Source of the DNA: Dokdonella immobilis
GTDB lineage: Bacteria > Pseudomonadota > Gammaproteobacteria > Xanthomonadales > Rhodanobacteraceae
Length of the DNA: 64,000 bases
NCBI RefSeq assembly: GCF_900115085.1
Contig: NZ_FOVF01000002.1
Coordinates: 269,352-333,351 of the forward strand
Direction of reading: 5' to 3'
Positions 27,219 to 35,960 of this stretch are shown here, one piece after another. A program made the position numbers and the translations under genes. Every line of letters starts with the position of its first letter. Position 1 is the stretch's first letter. The notes beneath the pieces are model-generated. The model was not told the DNA's origin. It made no database searches and saw nothing but the letters and a program-made list of their open reading frames with translations.

Positions 27219-27942
27219 CTTTCACTCGCCTTCGGCGAGCGAGTTACTTTCTCTTGCGTGGCCAAGAGAAAGTAACCAAAGAGAAGGCCACCCCAAAGCG
27301 GTGGTCTCCGGGCATCCTGCCCTGCGACTACGCGGCCGGACTACGGGGGTTCGCTGACAGCACCTCCGTGTGCTGGCAGCGAACTGGGCGCAATCCAATG
27401 CGCCCACCCTTCGCGCCTTTCCTTCGCCCGTCCGCCACCACTTACGGGGCCCGGTTAGCGCGCATCCTGCGCGCCAGAGCGAAAAGCAACAGCAACAGCA
27501 ACAGCAACAGCCAAAGCCAACGCCAAAGCCAAAGCCAAAGCCAAAGCCAAAGCCAAAGCCAAAGCCAAAGCCAAAGCCAAAGCCCCTCATCCGCCTGCGG
27601 CACCTTCTCCCGCACGGCGGGAGAAGGAAGTTCAAGAGCAGAGACGAAGCCGCATCCGCAGGCTTGCGGGAGTCTGCTTCGTCTTGGCTGCGCAGGATGC
27701 GCAGTGAATGGGGCCCCTATGCAGTGGCGCAGTGGCGGAGAAAAGGCCCGCAGGGTGGCTCGCAGGGATGCGAGCCAGTTGGCTGCCAGTCCATGGATGG
27801 ACTGTCAGCCAACCCCGGAGCCGCTGCGCGAAGTCGCAGGGCAGGATGCCCGGAGACCACTGCATTGGGGTGGCCTTCTCTTTGGTTACTTTCTCTTGGC
27901 CACGCAAGAGAAAGTGACTCGCTCGCCGAAGGCGAGTGAAAG
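27219..27942. repeat. Composite inverted-repeat element, 724 bp
   Basis: Imperfect inverted arms of ~109 bp (27219-27327 and 27834-27942) each contain CTTTCACTCGCC, TTACTTTCTCTTG, GAGAAGGCCACCCC and GGTCTCCGGGCATCCTGCC, or the complement. Weaker inverted similarity continues inward (GGCAGCGAACTGG against the complement of CAGTTGGCTGCC). No transposase gene lies inside. It looks like a non-autonomous element or a large cruciform-forming repeat. Confidence 0.75.
27485..27585. repeat. Hexanucleotide microsatellite (CAACAG)n then (CCAAAG)n
   Basis: About four CAACAG units run into roughly a dozen CCAAAG units with one CCAACG variant. It lies at the left-centre of the inverted-repeat element. Translations in both directions are low-complexity (KP-type or FG-type) and are not taken as proteins. 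Copy number is expected to vary by slippage. Confidence 0.9.
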
Positions 27943-28355
27943 CTCTGCTGCACCAACGCCTCGCAGAATGACCTGCAACTTTGAAGGTGCCATGCGCCAG
28001 GTCAGGGCTTCTTCTGGATAGAAGCTTTAGCAAAGCCACGCGCTTTGCGCGGGGGCCAACCAGCAGTAAAGAAGAACCCGCCATTCGGCGGGTTCTTCTT
28101 GAAGCACCTGATTAGAATTGGTTACTTTCTCTTGGCCACGCAAGAGAAAGTAACTCGCTCGCCGAAGGCGAGTGAAAGCTCTGCTGTACCAACGCCTCGC
28201 AGAATGACCTGCAAGTTTGAAGGTGCCATGCGCCAGGTCAGGGCTTCTTCCAGATGGAAGCTTTAGCAAAGCCACGCGCTTTGCGCGGGGGACAACCAGC
28301 AGTAAAGAAAAACCCGCTATTCGGCGGGTTCTTCTTGAAGCACCTGATTAGAAGC
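27884..28355. repeat. 236-bp tandem duplication
   Basis: Copy 1 (27884-28119) and copy 2 (28120-28355) both begin GGTTACTTTCTCTTGG and end with AAGCACCTGATTAGAA. They share, in order, the CTCGCCGAAGGCGAG palindrome, GCCATGCGCCAGGTCAGGG, AGCCACGCGCTTTGCGCG and a GC hairpin with AACCCGC/GCGGGTT arms. Differences are scattered single bases, so the duplication is recent. Copy 1 overlaps the right arm of the inverted-repeat element. Confidence 0.9.
28303..28338 (-). terminator. Rho-independent terminator of the rpmB-rpmG transcript
   Basis: Reading the minus strand, AACCCGC and GCGGGTT form a stem around a CGAATA loop, followed by TTTTCTTT. It is ~85 bp after the rpmG stop. The same hairpin is present in the other duplicate copy at about 28071-28100, giving a second stop signal in series. 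Confidence 0.75.
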
Positions 28356-28420
28356 TGGGCCCGGCTTTCGCCGGGGTGAAGCGTTGGCAAAGCCACGCGC
28401 GGTGCGCGTGGGCCAATGCT

Positions 28421-28585
28421 TCACTTGATCTTGGCTTCCTTGTAGGCCACGTGCTTGCGCACGACGGGATCGTATTTCTTGATCTCCATCTTGTCGGGCG
28501 TGGTCTTCTTGTTCTTGTCGGTCGTGTAGAAATGGCCGGTGCCTGCGGAGGACACGAGGCGGATCTTGTCGCGCTTGGATGCCAT
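28421..28585 (-). CDS. rpmG: 50S ribosomal protein bL33
   Basis: This 54-residue protein begins [20 protein letters not shown] and ends [11 protein letters not shown], matching bL33. It has no cysteines, so it is the zinc-independent (C-minus) form. A purine-rich GAGGAGTATCG tract precedes the ATG on its strand. It lies 13 bp after rpmB, the usual bacterial rpmBG pair. Confidence 0.95.
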   Translation of the reverse strand: MASKRDKIRLVSSAGTGHFYTTDKNKKTTPDKMEIKKYDPVVRKHVAYKEAKIK

Positions 28586-28598
28586 GATTCGATACTCC

Positions 28599-28835
28599 TC
28601 AGATCTTCTCGCCGCGCGAACGCAGCTCGGCGATGACTACTTCGATACCCTTCTTGTCGATCGTGCGCAGGCCGTGGCTCGAGACCTTGAGCTTGATCCA
28701 GCGGTTCTCACTGGCCACCCAGAAGCGGCGCTCGTGAAGGTTCGGCAGCCAGCGGCGGCGCGTCTTGTTGTTGGCGTGTGAAACGTTGTTGCCGGACTGG
28801 AAACTCTTTCCGGTGACTTGGCATACCTTGGACAT
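28599..28835 (-). CDS. rpmB: 50S ribosomal protein bL28
   Basis: This 78-residue protein begins [33 protein letters not shown], which is diagnostic for bL28; length and the C-terminal [16 protein letters not shown] agree. The ATG at 28835 is preceded by AGGTTCGC on its strand. The promoter should be in the ~210-bp gap upstream, after the glycosyltransferase stop. Confidence 0.96.
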   Translation of the reverse strand: MSKVCQVTGKSFQSGNNVSHANNKTRRRWLPNLHERRFWVASENRWIKLKVSSHGLRTIDKKGIEVVIAELRSRGEKI

Positions 28836-29049
28836 GCGAACCTCGTCGTAGTCTGTTACCGCCCTTGGCCAGGACGGAAGCGGCCCAGCGGCGACAGTGC
28901 GCCACACGATGCTGGGGGGCTTCGGCCATGCGACAGAGGGGTCGTGTACCGGGGACTGCCCAACCGGAGAACCGGCGGAACGGGCCGAAGCGAGCCGCGC
29001 TTTATAGCCGATTCCCCGGTTTCTGGCAAGCCGGGGCCGCGCAGGAGCG

Positions 29050-29766
29050 TCAGATTTCCTCGGTCGCGGTGCGCTTCGAGCGGCGGATCAGCCAGGCCAC
29101 GCCGCGCAGGTCGGCGATGCCGACCAGGGCGCGATTGAGGTTGTTGTACTTGGACACCCCGGATCCGCGCGCCCGGTGGTTGACCGGGACGCTCTTGACC
29201 TGCCAGCCGGCGCGCTGCATCAGCGCCGGCAGGTAGCGATGCATGTGGTCGAAATAGGGCAGGTCGAGAAAGGCGGCGCGCTCGAACAGCTTGATGCCGC
29301 AACCGGTGTCCGGGGTTTCATCGCGGAGCAGGCGGCTGCGCAGGCCATTGGCGAATTTCGAGGCGAAGCGCTTGCTGCCGGTGTCCTTGCGATTGACGCG
29401 CCAGCCGGCGAACAGCTTGATCGTGTCCGGCGATTCGTCGCGCATGGCGATCAGCCTGGGAATATCGGCCGGATCGTTCTGGCCATCGCCATCGAGGGTG
29501 GCGATCCACTCGCCACGCGCGGCCCTGACCCCGGTGCGCACGGCCGTGCTCTGGCCGCTCTGGGACAGGTGCCGGATCACGCGCAGTTCAGGGTAGTCGG
29601 CCTTGGCCGCGGTCAGCACGGCGAGCGTATCGTCCTTGCTCGCGTCGTCGACATAGACGATCTCGAAATCAGCCGCTCCGCGCAGTGCGGCCGCGATCTC
29701 TCCGATCAGGGGCAGGACATTGTCGCGCTCGTTGAAGACTGGCACGACGACCGAGAGCTGGGGCAT
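29050..29766 (-). CDS. Family 2 glycosyltransferase (dolichyl-phosphate-mannose-synthase-like)
   Basis: The ~238-residue enzyme has the GT2 fold: [39 protein letters not shown], then [21 protein letters not shown] (DxD metal/nucleotide-sugar site). [19 protein letters not shown] matches DPM1-like and lipid-glycosylating GT2 enzymes. No transmembrane helices follow, so it is a soluble or peripheral enzyme that probably acts on a polyprenyl-phosphate acceptor. I start at the ATG at 29766 because AGGA sits eight bases upstream; an ATG at 29775 is possible. The donor sugar is not determinable. Confidence 0.82.
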   Translation of the reverse strand: MPQLSVVVPVFNERDNVLPLIGEIAAALRGAADFEIVYVDDASKDDTLAVLTAAKADYPELRVIRHLSQSGQSTAVRTGVRAARGEWIATLDGDGQNDPADIPRLIAMRDESPDTIKLFAGWRVNRKDTGSKRFASKFANGLRSRLLRDETPDTGCGIKLFERAAFLDLPYFDHMHRYLPALMQRAGWQVKSVPVNHRARGSGVSKYNNLNRALVGIADLRGVAWLIRRSKRTATEEI

Positions 29767-29873
29767 GAGCCGCATCCTGTGAGGGAAATCCGGCGACCGC
29801 GCGGCGCCGATGTCGTCGCCGATTATCGCCGATCGACGCGTTCAGCCCCAGACCTGCGACAAAACAACCCGAA

Positions 29874-30752
29874 TCAGCGGATCCGCCCGAGTATGCCGTC
29901 AAGCTCGTCGAGGCTGTGGTAGTGGATCACCATCTTGCCACGGCCGCCACGCCCATGGCTCAGCGATACCCGCGTGCCGAGCTTGCCGGCCAGTTCGTTT
30001 TCGAGTGCCTCGATGTCGGCATCGCGCTTGGGCCTCGCCGCCTTGCCCTTCGGCAGTTCGGTGGCGCGACGGACGGCTTCCTCGAGTTCGCGAACCGACC
30101 ATTCCTGATCGACGGCCTTCTGCGCAAGGGCAATCGCGCGCGCCTGCGGAAGCGTGAGCAGGGCGCGCGCGTGGCCCATCTCGAGACGGCCGTCGTCAAG
30201 ATGGGCGCGGATCGGATCGGGCAGGTCGAGCAGGCGAAGCAGATTGGAAACCGCCGCGCGCGAACGGCCCACCGCATCGGCGGCCTGCTGGTGGGTCAGC
30301 TTGAATTCGGCGATCAGGCGGGCCAATGCATGGGCTTCCTCCAGCGGCGAGAGGTCCTCGCGCTGGATGTTCTCGATCAGGGCAATGGCAATCGCGGTGC
30401 GGTCGTCGATATCGCGCACGAGAGCCGGTATTTCGGTCAGTCCGGCGAGTTGGCTCGCGCGCCAGCGCCGCTCGCCGGCGATCAGTTCGAAACGGCCGGC
30501 GTCCGTGCTGCGCACGATGATCGGCTCGATCACGCCCTGCGTCTTGATCGACTCGGCCAGTTCCTCGAGCAGGGCCTCGTCGAAGTGACGGCGCGGCTGG
30601 TAGCGGCCAGCACTGATCGATGCGACGGCCAGCGAGCGCAACTCACCTTCGCTCGCGCTCGCTGTAGTGGTGGATTCGGTTTCGGGATCGGCGCCGCCGA
30701 GCAGGGCGTCGAGCCCGCGTCCGAGGCCAAGCCCGCGTTTCTTTGCTGCCAT
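29874..30752 (-). CDS. parB: Chromosome-partitioning protein ParB
   Basis: The 292-residue protein has GLGRGLDALLG at the N-terminus, the CTPase/ParB box domain (VIEPIIVRS, FELIAGERRWRASQLAGL, ALIENIQREDLSPLEEA) and the helix-turn-helix HQQAADAVGRSRAAVSNLLRLL. The C-terminal dimerisation domain ends LDELDGILGRIR. ParB loads at parS sites near oriC and spreads as a clamp. It follows parA by 13 bp. No parS palindrome (a GTTTCACGTGAAAC-type core) was seen in the window. Confidence 0.95.
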   Translation of the reverse strand: MAAKKRGLGLGRGLDALLGGADPETESTTTASASEGELRSLAVASISAGRYQPRRHFDEALLEELAESIKTQGVIEPIIVRSTDAGRFELIAGERRWRASQLAGLTEIPALVRDIDDRTAIAIALIENIQREDLSPLEEAHALARLIAEFKLTHQQAADAVGRSRAAVSNLLRLLDLPDPIRAHLDDGRLEMGHARALLTLPQARAIALAQKAVDQEWSVRELEEAVRRATELPKGKAARPKRDADIEALENELAGKLGTRVSLSHGRGGRGKMVIHYHSLDELDGILGRIR

Positions 30753-30765
30753 TGCTGTGGGTTTC

Positions 30766-31551
30766 CTAACTGGCGGCCTGGGCGGCCGGTGCGCGTTCGC
30801 GGCGCAGCATCTCGCCGGCCAGGCCGAGATACGCGATGGCGCCACGCGACTCGCGGTCGTAGAGGTTGATCGGTTTGCCGTGGCTCGGTGCTTCGGCCAG
30901 GCGGATGTTGCGCGGGATGATCGAGCGCAGCAGCTTCTCGCCGAAGTGCTTGTGCAACTGGGCCGAGACGTCGTTGCTCAGGTTGTTGCGCACGTCGTAC
31001 ATGGTCCGCAGCAAGCCTTCGATCTCGAGGCCCGGATTGAGTCGCTTGCGCACGGCCTTGATCGTATCGACCAGGCTCGACAGACCCTCCAGGGCGAAGT
31101 ACTCGCACTGCATCGGAATCAGCACGCCGTGCGCCGCGGTCAGGGCATTCAGGGTGAGCAGGTGCAGCGATGGCGGGCAATCGATCAGGATCGTGTGGTA
31201 GCGATCGCCAAGCTTGTCGAGTTGTTCCTTCAGGCGATGCTCGCGGGCCAGCGCGTCCATCAGCTTGATTTCGGCGGCAGTCAGGTCGCCGCTGCCAGGC
31301 AACAGGTCGAAGCCACCCTCGGTCTTGACGATCGCGCTGTCGATGGATGCCTCCTCGAGCAGCACGTCGCAGCCATTCGGCTTGGCCTCGCGCTTGTCGA
31401 TGCCCGCGGCCATGGTCGCATTGCCCTGCGGATCGAGATCCACGAGCAGGATGCGCCGACGCGTTTCCGCGAGCGCCGCAGCGAGATTGACCGCCGTGGT
31501 GGTCTTGCCGACCCCACCCTTCTGGTTTGCGATGGCGATGATGCGTGTCAT
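30766..31551 (-). CDS. parA: Chromosome-partitioning ATPase ParA/Soj
   Basis: The 261-residue deviant-Walker ATPase starts MTRIIAIANQKGGVGKTTTAVNLAAAL (KGGVGKTT), followed by ILLVDLDPQGNAT and the Asp-containing HTILIDCPPSL switch II. With ParB it segregates origins. It overlaps the rsmG stop by four bases and is translationally coupled. rsmG-parA-parB is the common gammaproteobacterial near-origin order, so the window may be near oriC, although neither dnaA nor mnmG is inside it. Confidence 0.95.
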   Translation of the reverse strand: MTRIIAIANQKGGVGKTTTAVNLAAALAETRRRILLVDLDPQGNATMAAGIDKREAKPNGCDVLLEEASIDSAIVKTEGGFDLLPGSGDLTAAEIKLMDALAREHRLKEQLDKLGDRYHTILIDCPPSLHLLTLNALTAAHGVLIPMQCEYFALEGLSSLVDTIKAVRKRLNPGLEIEGLLRTMYDVRNNLSNDVSAQLHKHFGEKLLRSIIPRNIRLAEAPSHGKPINLYDRESRGAIAYLGLAGEMLRRERAPAAQAAS

Positions 31552-32207
31552 GAAGGTTTCCGGGCAGCCGGTCCATCCCCGCTGCGCTTGATGATGACCA
31601 GATGTCGCTCGGCGTCGAGGCCCGGCACGGCAAGCCGATGCACGGCCTCGACGACAAAGCCCGAGGGCAGATTGTCGAGCTCATCCTGAGGGAATCGCCC
31701 CTTCAGCGCCAGCCATCGGCCGTCGTCCGCGAGCAAATGGCCACCCCAGCCCAGCATGTCGGCCAGTGTCGCGAATGCGCGTGCCGTCACGCAATCATAC
31801 CGGCCGCTGGCGCTTTCGGCGCGAGCCTCGACGATCCGCGCATGCGCCAGATGCAATTGGCGCACTGCTTCGCGCAGAAAGCGCGCCTTCTTGCCGTTCG
31901 AATCGACCAGGCAAACCTCGAGCTCTGGCCTTGCCAGGGCCAGAGGAATGCCCGGCAGGCCTGCGCCAGTGCCCAGATCGGCCAGGGACCGACCTTCCAC
32001 GTAAGGCAGGATTGCCAGTGAATCGAGCAGATGGCGGGTCACCATCTCGCCCGCATCGCGCACGGCAGTCAGGTTGTAGGCGGTGTTCCAGCGTAGCAGC
32101 AGGTCGACGTAGTCGAGCAACTGCTCGACGACGGCATCGCCCAGTGTCAGATTCAGCGCCGTCAGCCCGGAGCGCAGCCGCTGCCGCAGCGGTTCGCGTT
32201 CGGACAT
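31548..32207 (-). CDS. rsmG: 16S rRNA (guanine527-N7)-methyltransferase RsmG
   Basis: The 219-residue SAM-dependent methyltransferase methylates G527 in the 530 loop of 16S rRNA. It contains LLRWNTAYNLTAVRDAGEMVTRHLLDSLAI, the SAM motif LADLGTGAGLPGIPLA and VCLVDSNGKKARFL. The ATG at 32207 (MSEREPLRQRL) is the family start. It is first in the rsmG-parA-parB operon. Confidence 0.95.
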   Translation of the reverse strand: MSEREPLRQRLRSGLTALNLTLGDAVVEQLLDYVDLLLRWNTAYNLTAVRDAGEMVTRHLLDSLAILPYVEGRSLADLGTGAGLPGIPLALARPELEVCLVDSNGKKARFLREAVRQLHLAHARIVEARAESASGRYDCVTARAFATLADMLGWGGHLLADDGRWLALKGRFPQDELDNLPSGFVVEAVHRLAVPGLDAERHLVIIKRSGDGPAARKPS

Positions 32208-32407
32208 GAGTCGCTCGGAATCGAAGGGGGCGTCAGTATCGGGGTGCAAGCGCCTGAAATCCAGCGTCGCAGCGCCCCGTTTCCCCGGGAGAAGCGCCTG
32301 GGTTCGATCGGTGCGGGCGCACGTGGCCGCCCAGGACGGTCCCGACATGGGCGATAGTGACGCAAGCGGACCGCGCGATCGTCGCGCGAAAAGAGGGCGG
32401 GGCGATA

Positions 32408-32866
32408 TCAGGCGGCGTTGCGCAGATCGATGCGCGTTACCAACAGGCCGCGTTCGCGGACTTCGCCGTTGAGACCCTGCTTGAGCCAGGCCCTGCGTTC
32501 GAGCGGATCGGTGGGAAGCGCACTGCTGCCCAGGAGCTCACTGGCCCGTTCGTGGAGCAGCGTATCTACCGATTCGATGACGTTGTCGGCGCGCTGCGGA
32601 TCCAGCACCTGGAAATAGACCGACGCCGAGCAATCTTCGCCGGTGCTCAGGGCGGCCCGGACCTCGATGGTGCTGCCGCTCAGACTCATCTTGTGGGAGA
32701 CACGCTCGACCAGGGGCATCACGAAATGCATGCCGGCACCGACGAAGCGGATTTGTCCTCCGAACCGGCGCAGCGAATAGACCTGGCCTTCCGGGATTCG
32801 GCGCACAGAGGCCAGCGCCAGCAGCACCAGCGAGACAAGCATGAGGGACAGCAGCGGGGTCAACAT
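32408..32866 (-). CDS. Short SPFH/Band-7 domain protein, membrane-anchored
   Basis: The 152-residue protein has an N-terminal membrane helix (LLSLMLVSLVLLALASV), then RRIPEGQVYSLRRFGGQIRFVGAGMHFVMPLVERVSHKMSLSG, which is the SPFH/stomatin start. Full stomatins, HflC and HflK run on for another 100-200 residues with a coiled coil; this one stops after the SPFH core, so it is a truncated or minimal family member. A short basic spacer separates it from rsmG. Its role is unknown. Confidence 0.75.
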   Translation of the reverse strand: MLTPLLSLMLVSLVLLALASVRRIPEGQVYSLRRFGGQIRFVGAGMHFVMPLVERVSHKMSLSGSTIEVRAALSTGEDCSASVYFQVLDPQRADNVIESVDTLLHERASELLGSSALPTDPLERRAWLKQGLNGEVRERGLLVTRIDLRNAA

Positions 32867-32977
32867 TTTCTTGCACCTACAAGAGGTTATCCAGTGAACC
32901 TCAGGTTGAGCCTAACAAAATTTTCTTCAGGCTGGAATAACAGAGTCTTAACACTATCGCGCGAATCGGGACAATCA

Positions 32978-33211
32978 ATGCTGAACGGAATCACAGTTTC
33001 GCGTTGTCTTGCCCGGAAAAGACCCGTAGGCCGCAGCACGGAACCAAGCAAATGCAATGCCAGATTGGCCGGCGCTTACCGGCCGAATTCGTGCTCGAGA
33101 GTCAATTTGAAGCCCGTTTGCCGGGCTGCCAACGTTGTCAATCTGGCACCTATGGGCGGCCTGATCGCGTTGTCTGGATTCACCGCATTGCGTCGTCGCC
33201 GCCTGAACTGA
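32978..33211 (+). pseudogene. Possible small exported protein or gene remnant with a GG...RRRR tail
   Basis: A 77-codon frame runs from the ATG at 32978 to TGA at 33209-33211. Its C-terminus is APMGGLIALSGFTALRRRRLN: a Gly-Gly, a short hydrophobic segment and a basic cluster, resembling GlyGly-CTERM or PEP-CTERM-type sorting tails. The upstream part is Arg/Cys-rich with no signal peptide and looks frameshifted or decayed. A strong terminator follows 18 bp later, as expected after a real gene. I read it as the 3' remnant of a secreted-protein gene. The stretch 32867-33375 holds nothing else. Confidence 0.35.
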
Positions 33212-33228
33212 GCCGAACGGCAGTGACG

Positions 33229-33257
33229 AAAAACCCCGCTTCGGCGGGGTTTTTTTG
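33229..33257. terminator. Strong bidirectional rho-independent terminator
   Basis: AAAAACCCCGC, a TTCG-like loop, then GCGGGGTTTTTTT forms a perfect GC stem flanked by an A-run and a T-run. It can stop plus-strand transcription from the 33.0-kb frame and minus-strand transcription from the S9 peptidase gene. Confidence 0.9.
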
Positions 33258-33375
33258 TTCGAACGTTTTCGCATCGGGACGAGCCGATGCGGAAACAACC
33301 CGGTCTTCGGACCGGGCGCCGTTTCGGATCCCGGGCTCCGCGCGCACCGGGCTGGCTGCACAGAATGTCGACGCG

Positions 33376-35781
33376 TCAGGGCTTCAGATGCGTCTCGAAC
33401 AGCTTGAGGATGCGCCGGTATTCGTCGTACCAGGAATCGGGATGGACGAAGCCGTGGCGCTCGAGCGGGTAGCCGGCGAGTTCGAAGTCGTCCTTGTGCA
33501 GCTCGACCAGCCGCTGGAACAGCCGTACGGAATCCTGATACAGCACGTTGTCGTCGATCATGCCGTGCGCGATCAGCAGGCCGCCCTTCAAGCCGTCCGC
33601 GAACTCGATCGGCGAGGAGCGGCGGTAGGCGATCGGATCGACTTGCGGCGTGTTGAGGATGTTCGAGGTGTATTCGTGGTTGTAGGAGGTCCAGTCGGTG
33701 ACCGGCCGCAGGGCGGCGCCGGCGGCGAAGACCTCCGGTGCGCGGAACATGGCCATCAGGCTCATGAAGCCGCCGTAGGAGCCGCCATAGAGGCCGACAC
33801 GCTGGCTGTCGACCGACTGATTGGCGACCAGCCAGTTGACGCCGTCGACGAGATCCTCCAGTTCGGGATGGCCCATCTGGCGGTAGATCGCGGTGCGCCA
33901 GTCGCGGCCGTAGCCTTCCGAAGCGCGATAGTCCATGTCGAGGACCAGATAGCCCTTCTCGGTCAGCAGGTTGTGGAACATCTGCTCGCGGAAGTAGTAC
34001 GGATAGCTGAGATGGACGTTCTGCGTATAGCCGGCGCCGTGCACGAACAGTACGGCCGGATACTTCTTCGCCGGGTCAAAATCGGCCGGCTTGTAGAACT
34101 TGGCGTAGATCGGGCGCGCGGCATGCGACGAGGGCACCTGGACGATGTCCAGCTTCGGCCAGGCGAGCGCCTTGTATTCCGGTGTCCGCGTATCGGTCAG
34201 CGACCGCGCCGCGCCGCCGGCGGCATCCTGCACGGCCAGTTGCGCTGGCAGGTACGGGCCCGACTGCAGCAGGGCGAGGCGGCTGCCGTCCGCGGACAGC
34301 ACGAAGGCATCGAGGCCGCCGCCGGAGCGGCTCACCTGCTGCAGTGCGCCGCCCGTCGAGGCGACCCGGAACACGTCGTAGGAATACGGCGCCTCGACAT
34401 TGGCACGCACATAGAACCAGCGGCCATCGGCGGAAAGCGTCGGTTCGGCGATCTCGAACTGTCCGGAAGTCAGTGCCTTGGCGCGACTGCCAGGCTGCTT
34501 CAGGTAGAGCTGCGAATAACCGCTCTCCTCGGACAGGTACCACATGGCCCGTCCATCCGGAGTCCAGCCAAAATCGTTGAAGTTCCAGTTGATCCAGGCC
34601 GGATCGGTGAGGCGGTGCTGGCTGACCAGCTTGCCCTTGGCGAAGTCGACCGTGGCAATCCAGCGATCCTTGTTGTCGATGGCGCGCAACTGGATGGCCA
34701 CCCGGCCACCGTCCCGGCTCCAGACGATGTCCGCAACCGTCATCGCGCGTACCTCGGCTTCGCTGGGCTTCCTGTCCTTGCGGCCCGCGTCCTTTTCCTT
34801 GTCCTTGCCGCGCTTTTCGTCGGCGGACCGATTTTCATCGCGAATCTTCTTCAACGGGTCGTCGTGGCTGCCGGGCAGGTCGGCCAGGGACAGTTCGCGT
34901 GCCTCGTGCGCATCCAGATCGAGCAGCCACAATTTGCTCGGCGCCGGTACGTTGCGACCGACGCGCACGCGCTCGTCTTCCTGTTCCTCGTAACCCGATT
35001 CGGTCACGTAGCGCTGGAGTTTGCCGATCTTGCCCTCGTCATAGGACTTGTCCTTGGTCACGACGAGAAGATGGCGCCCGTCGGGTGACAGCGAGCTGCC
35101 ATCGATGGCCACATCGTCGCCGAGATAGAACGGCAGCGGCGTGCGCGTCGGGTCGCCCTTGCGGAAGGATTCCTCATTGGCCTTCGTCGCCTCGCGGTCG
35201 TCCCTGATGGAACGCAAGGTCGAGAACAGGCGCAGCTGCAACTCGCCGAGGTCGTCGGGTTTCTTGTCTTCCGGATCCTTTTCGGCGCGAAGGATCGCCG
35301 CTGGCCCGGTCACGCCACTGGCGATGTCGTGACTGAACCAGTCGTTGCCTGTACGGAACTGCACGGCCCGGCCGTCGGCCGAGAACTGCGGCGAGGTTTC
35401 CTTTTCAGTGGTTCGGGTGACCTGGGTCAAACGTCCGCTGCCGGTCTCGCGCAGGAAGACATCACCATTGCGCACGAATGCGGCACGCCTGCGTGCACCA
35501 TCGAAGACGGAGCGCGGACCGTCCGCACTGGCCATCGCAGCGGGCTCGACGACGACATCGGTCGAACTGGCCGGATCCACCCGATGCAGGTCGCGCACGC
35601 TCGAACCCTTGCGCTTGAGGCTGTAGTAGATCGATTTGCCGTCGACGCTCCAGTAAGGCGCTTCGACCGGGGCGCCGATCCAGTCCGGATCGGCCATGGC
35701 CTGATCCAGCGTTATGGCCCGGGCCGGGGCGGCGAGCACGCACAGCAGTGCGAACAGGAAAGCAGCGGTGGAACGGGGCAT
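33376..35781 (-). CDS. S9-family prolyl oligopeptidase-type serine peptidase, exported
   Basis: The 801-residue enzyme has a Sec signal peptide (AAFLFALLCVLAAPARA), a WD40-like beta-propeller (repeats such as RWFYVRANVEAPYSYDVFRV and SPDGRHLLVVTKD) and a C-terminal alpha/beta-hydrolase domain. The catalytic Ser lies in RVGLYGGSYGGFMSLMAMF (GGSYGG), Asp is in LLIAHGMIDDNVLYQ and His is in YPLERHGFVHPDSW. This is the DPP-IV/S9 dipeptidyl-peptidase pattern. The ATG at 35781 has a GGAG nine bases upstream. A Lys/Asp-rich low-complexity insert (RSADEKRGKDKEKDAGRKDR) occurs in the propeller. It is probably periplasmic and peptide-degrading. Confidence 0.88.
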   Translation of the reverse strand: MPRSTAAFLFALLCVLAAPARAITLDQAMADPDWIGAPVEAPYWSVDGKSIYYSLKRKGSSVRDLHRVDPASSTDVVVEPAAMASADGPRSVFDGARRRAAFVRNGDVFLRETGSGRLTQVTRTTEKETSPQFSADGRAVQFRTGNDWFSHDIASGVTGPAAILRAEKDPEDKKPDDLGELQLRLFSTLRSIRDDREATKANEESFRKGDPTRTPLPFYLGDDVAIDGSSLSPDGRHLLVVTKDKSYDEGKIGKLQRYVTESGYEEQEDERVRVGRNVPAPSKLWLLDLDAHEARELSLADLPGSHDDPLKKIRDENRSADEKRGKDKEKDAGRKDRKPSEAEVRAMTVADIVWSRDGGRVAIQLRAIDNKDRWIATVDFAKGKLVSQHRLTDPAWINWNFNDFGWTPDGRAMWYLSEESGYSQLYLKQPGSRAKALTSGQFEIAEPTLSADGRWFYVRANVEAPYSYDVFRVASTGGALQQVSRSGGGLDAFVLSADGSRLALLQSGPYLPAQLAVQDAAGGAARSLTDTRTPEYKALAWPKLDIVQVPSSHAARPIYAKFYKPADFDPAKKYPAVLFVHGAGYTQNVHLSYPYYFREQMFHNLLTEKGYLVLDMDYRASEGYGRDWRTAIYRQMGHPELEDLVDGVNWLVANQSVDSQRVGLYGGSYGGFMSLMAMFRAPEVFAAGAALRPVTDWTSYNHEYTSNILNTPQVDPIAYRRSSPIEFADGLKGGLLIAHGMIDDNVLYQDSVRLFQRLVELHKDDFELAGYPLERHGFVHPDSWYDEYRRILKLFETHLKP

Positions 35782-35960
35782 CGGCAGGATCTCCATCGGG
35801 ACGCAAGCCCCACAGCATAACCGCTGGCGCGCGCCGGGCCATGCGCCGAAAGTCAGCGCAGCCGGGACCGGCATCGAAGGCGATGATGGACATCGCCCGG
35901 TGCTTGGCATCGGCATCCGTTTCGGGCAGCCTGCCGGGTCGACCCCTCCAGGAAGTTCCC

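Noticed and set aside
27370..27939. Frames through the CCAAAG tract giving KPKPKP- or FGFGFG-rich proteins
   Set aside because: Translation of a microsatellite; no start signals and both strands are equally open.
26698..28021. Overlapping frames in the 26.5-28.4 kb repeat region
   Set aside because: Their translations repeat with the DNA repeats (e.g. AFRRDA-like blocks) and match no function.
28836..29049. tRNA or small RNA gene upstream of rpmB
   Set aside because: No cloverleaf or conserved tRNA boxes; only a CCCCGG/CCGGGG hairpin near 29012-29037.
29874..32207. parS sites or oriC next to parAB
   Set aside because: No GTTTCACGTGAAAC-type palindrome, DnaA-box cluster or dnaA gene was seen.
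33004..35088. 694-codon plus-strand frame antisense to the S9 peptidase
   Set aside because: Shadow of a recognised peptidase; low-complexity VGD/RQ-rich translation with no ribosome-binding site.
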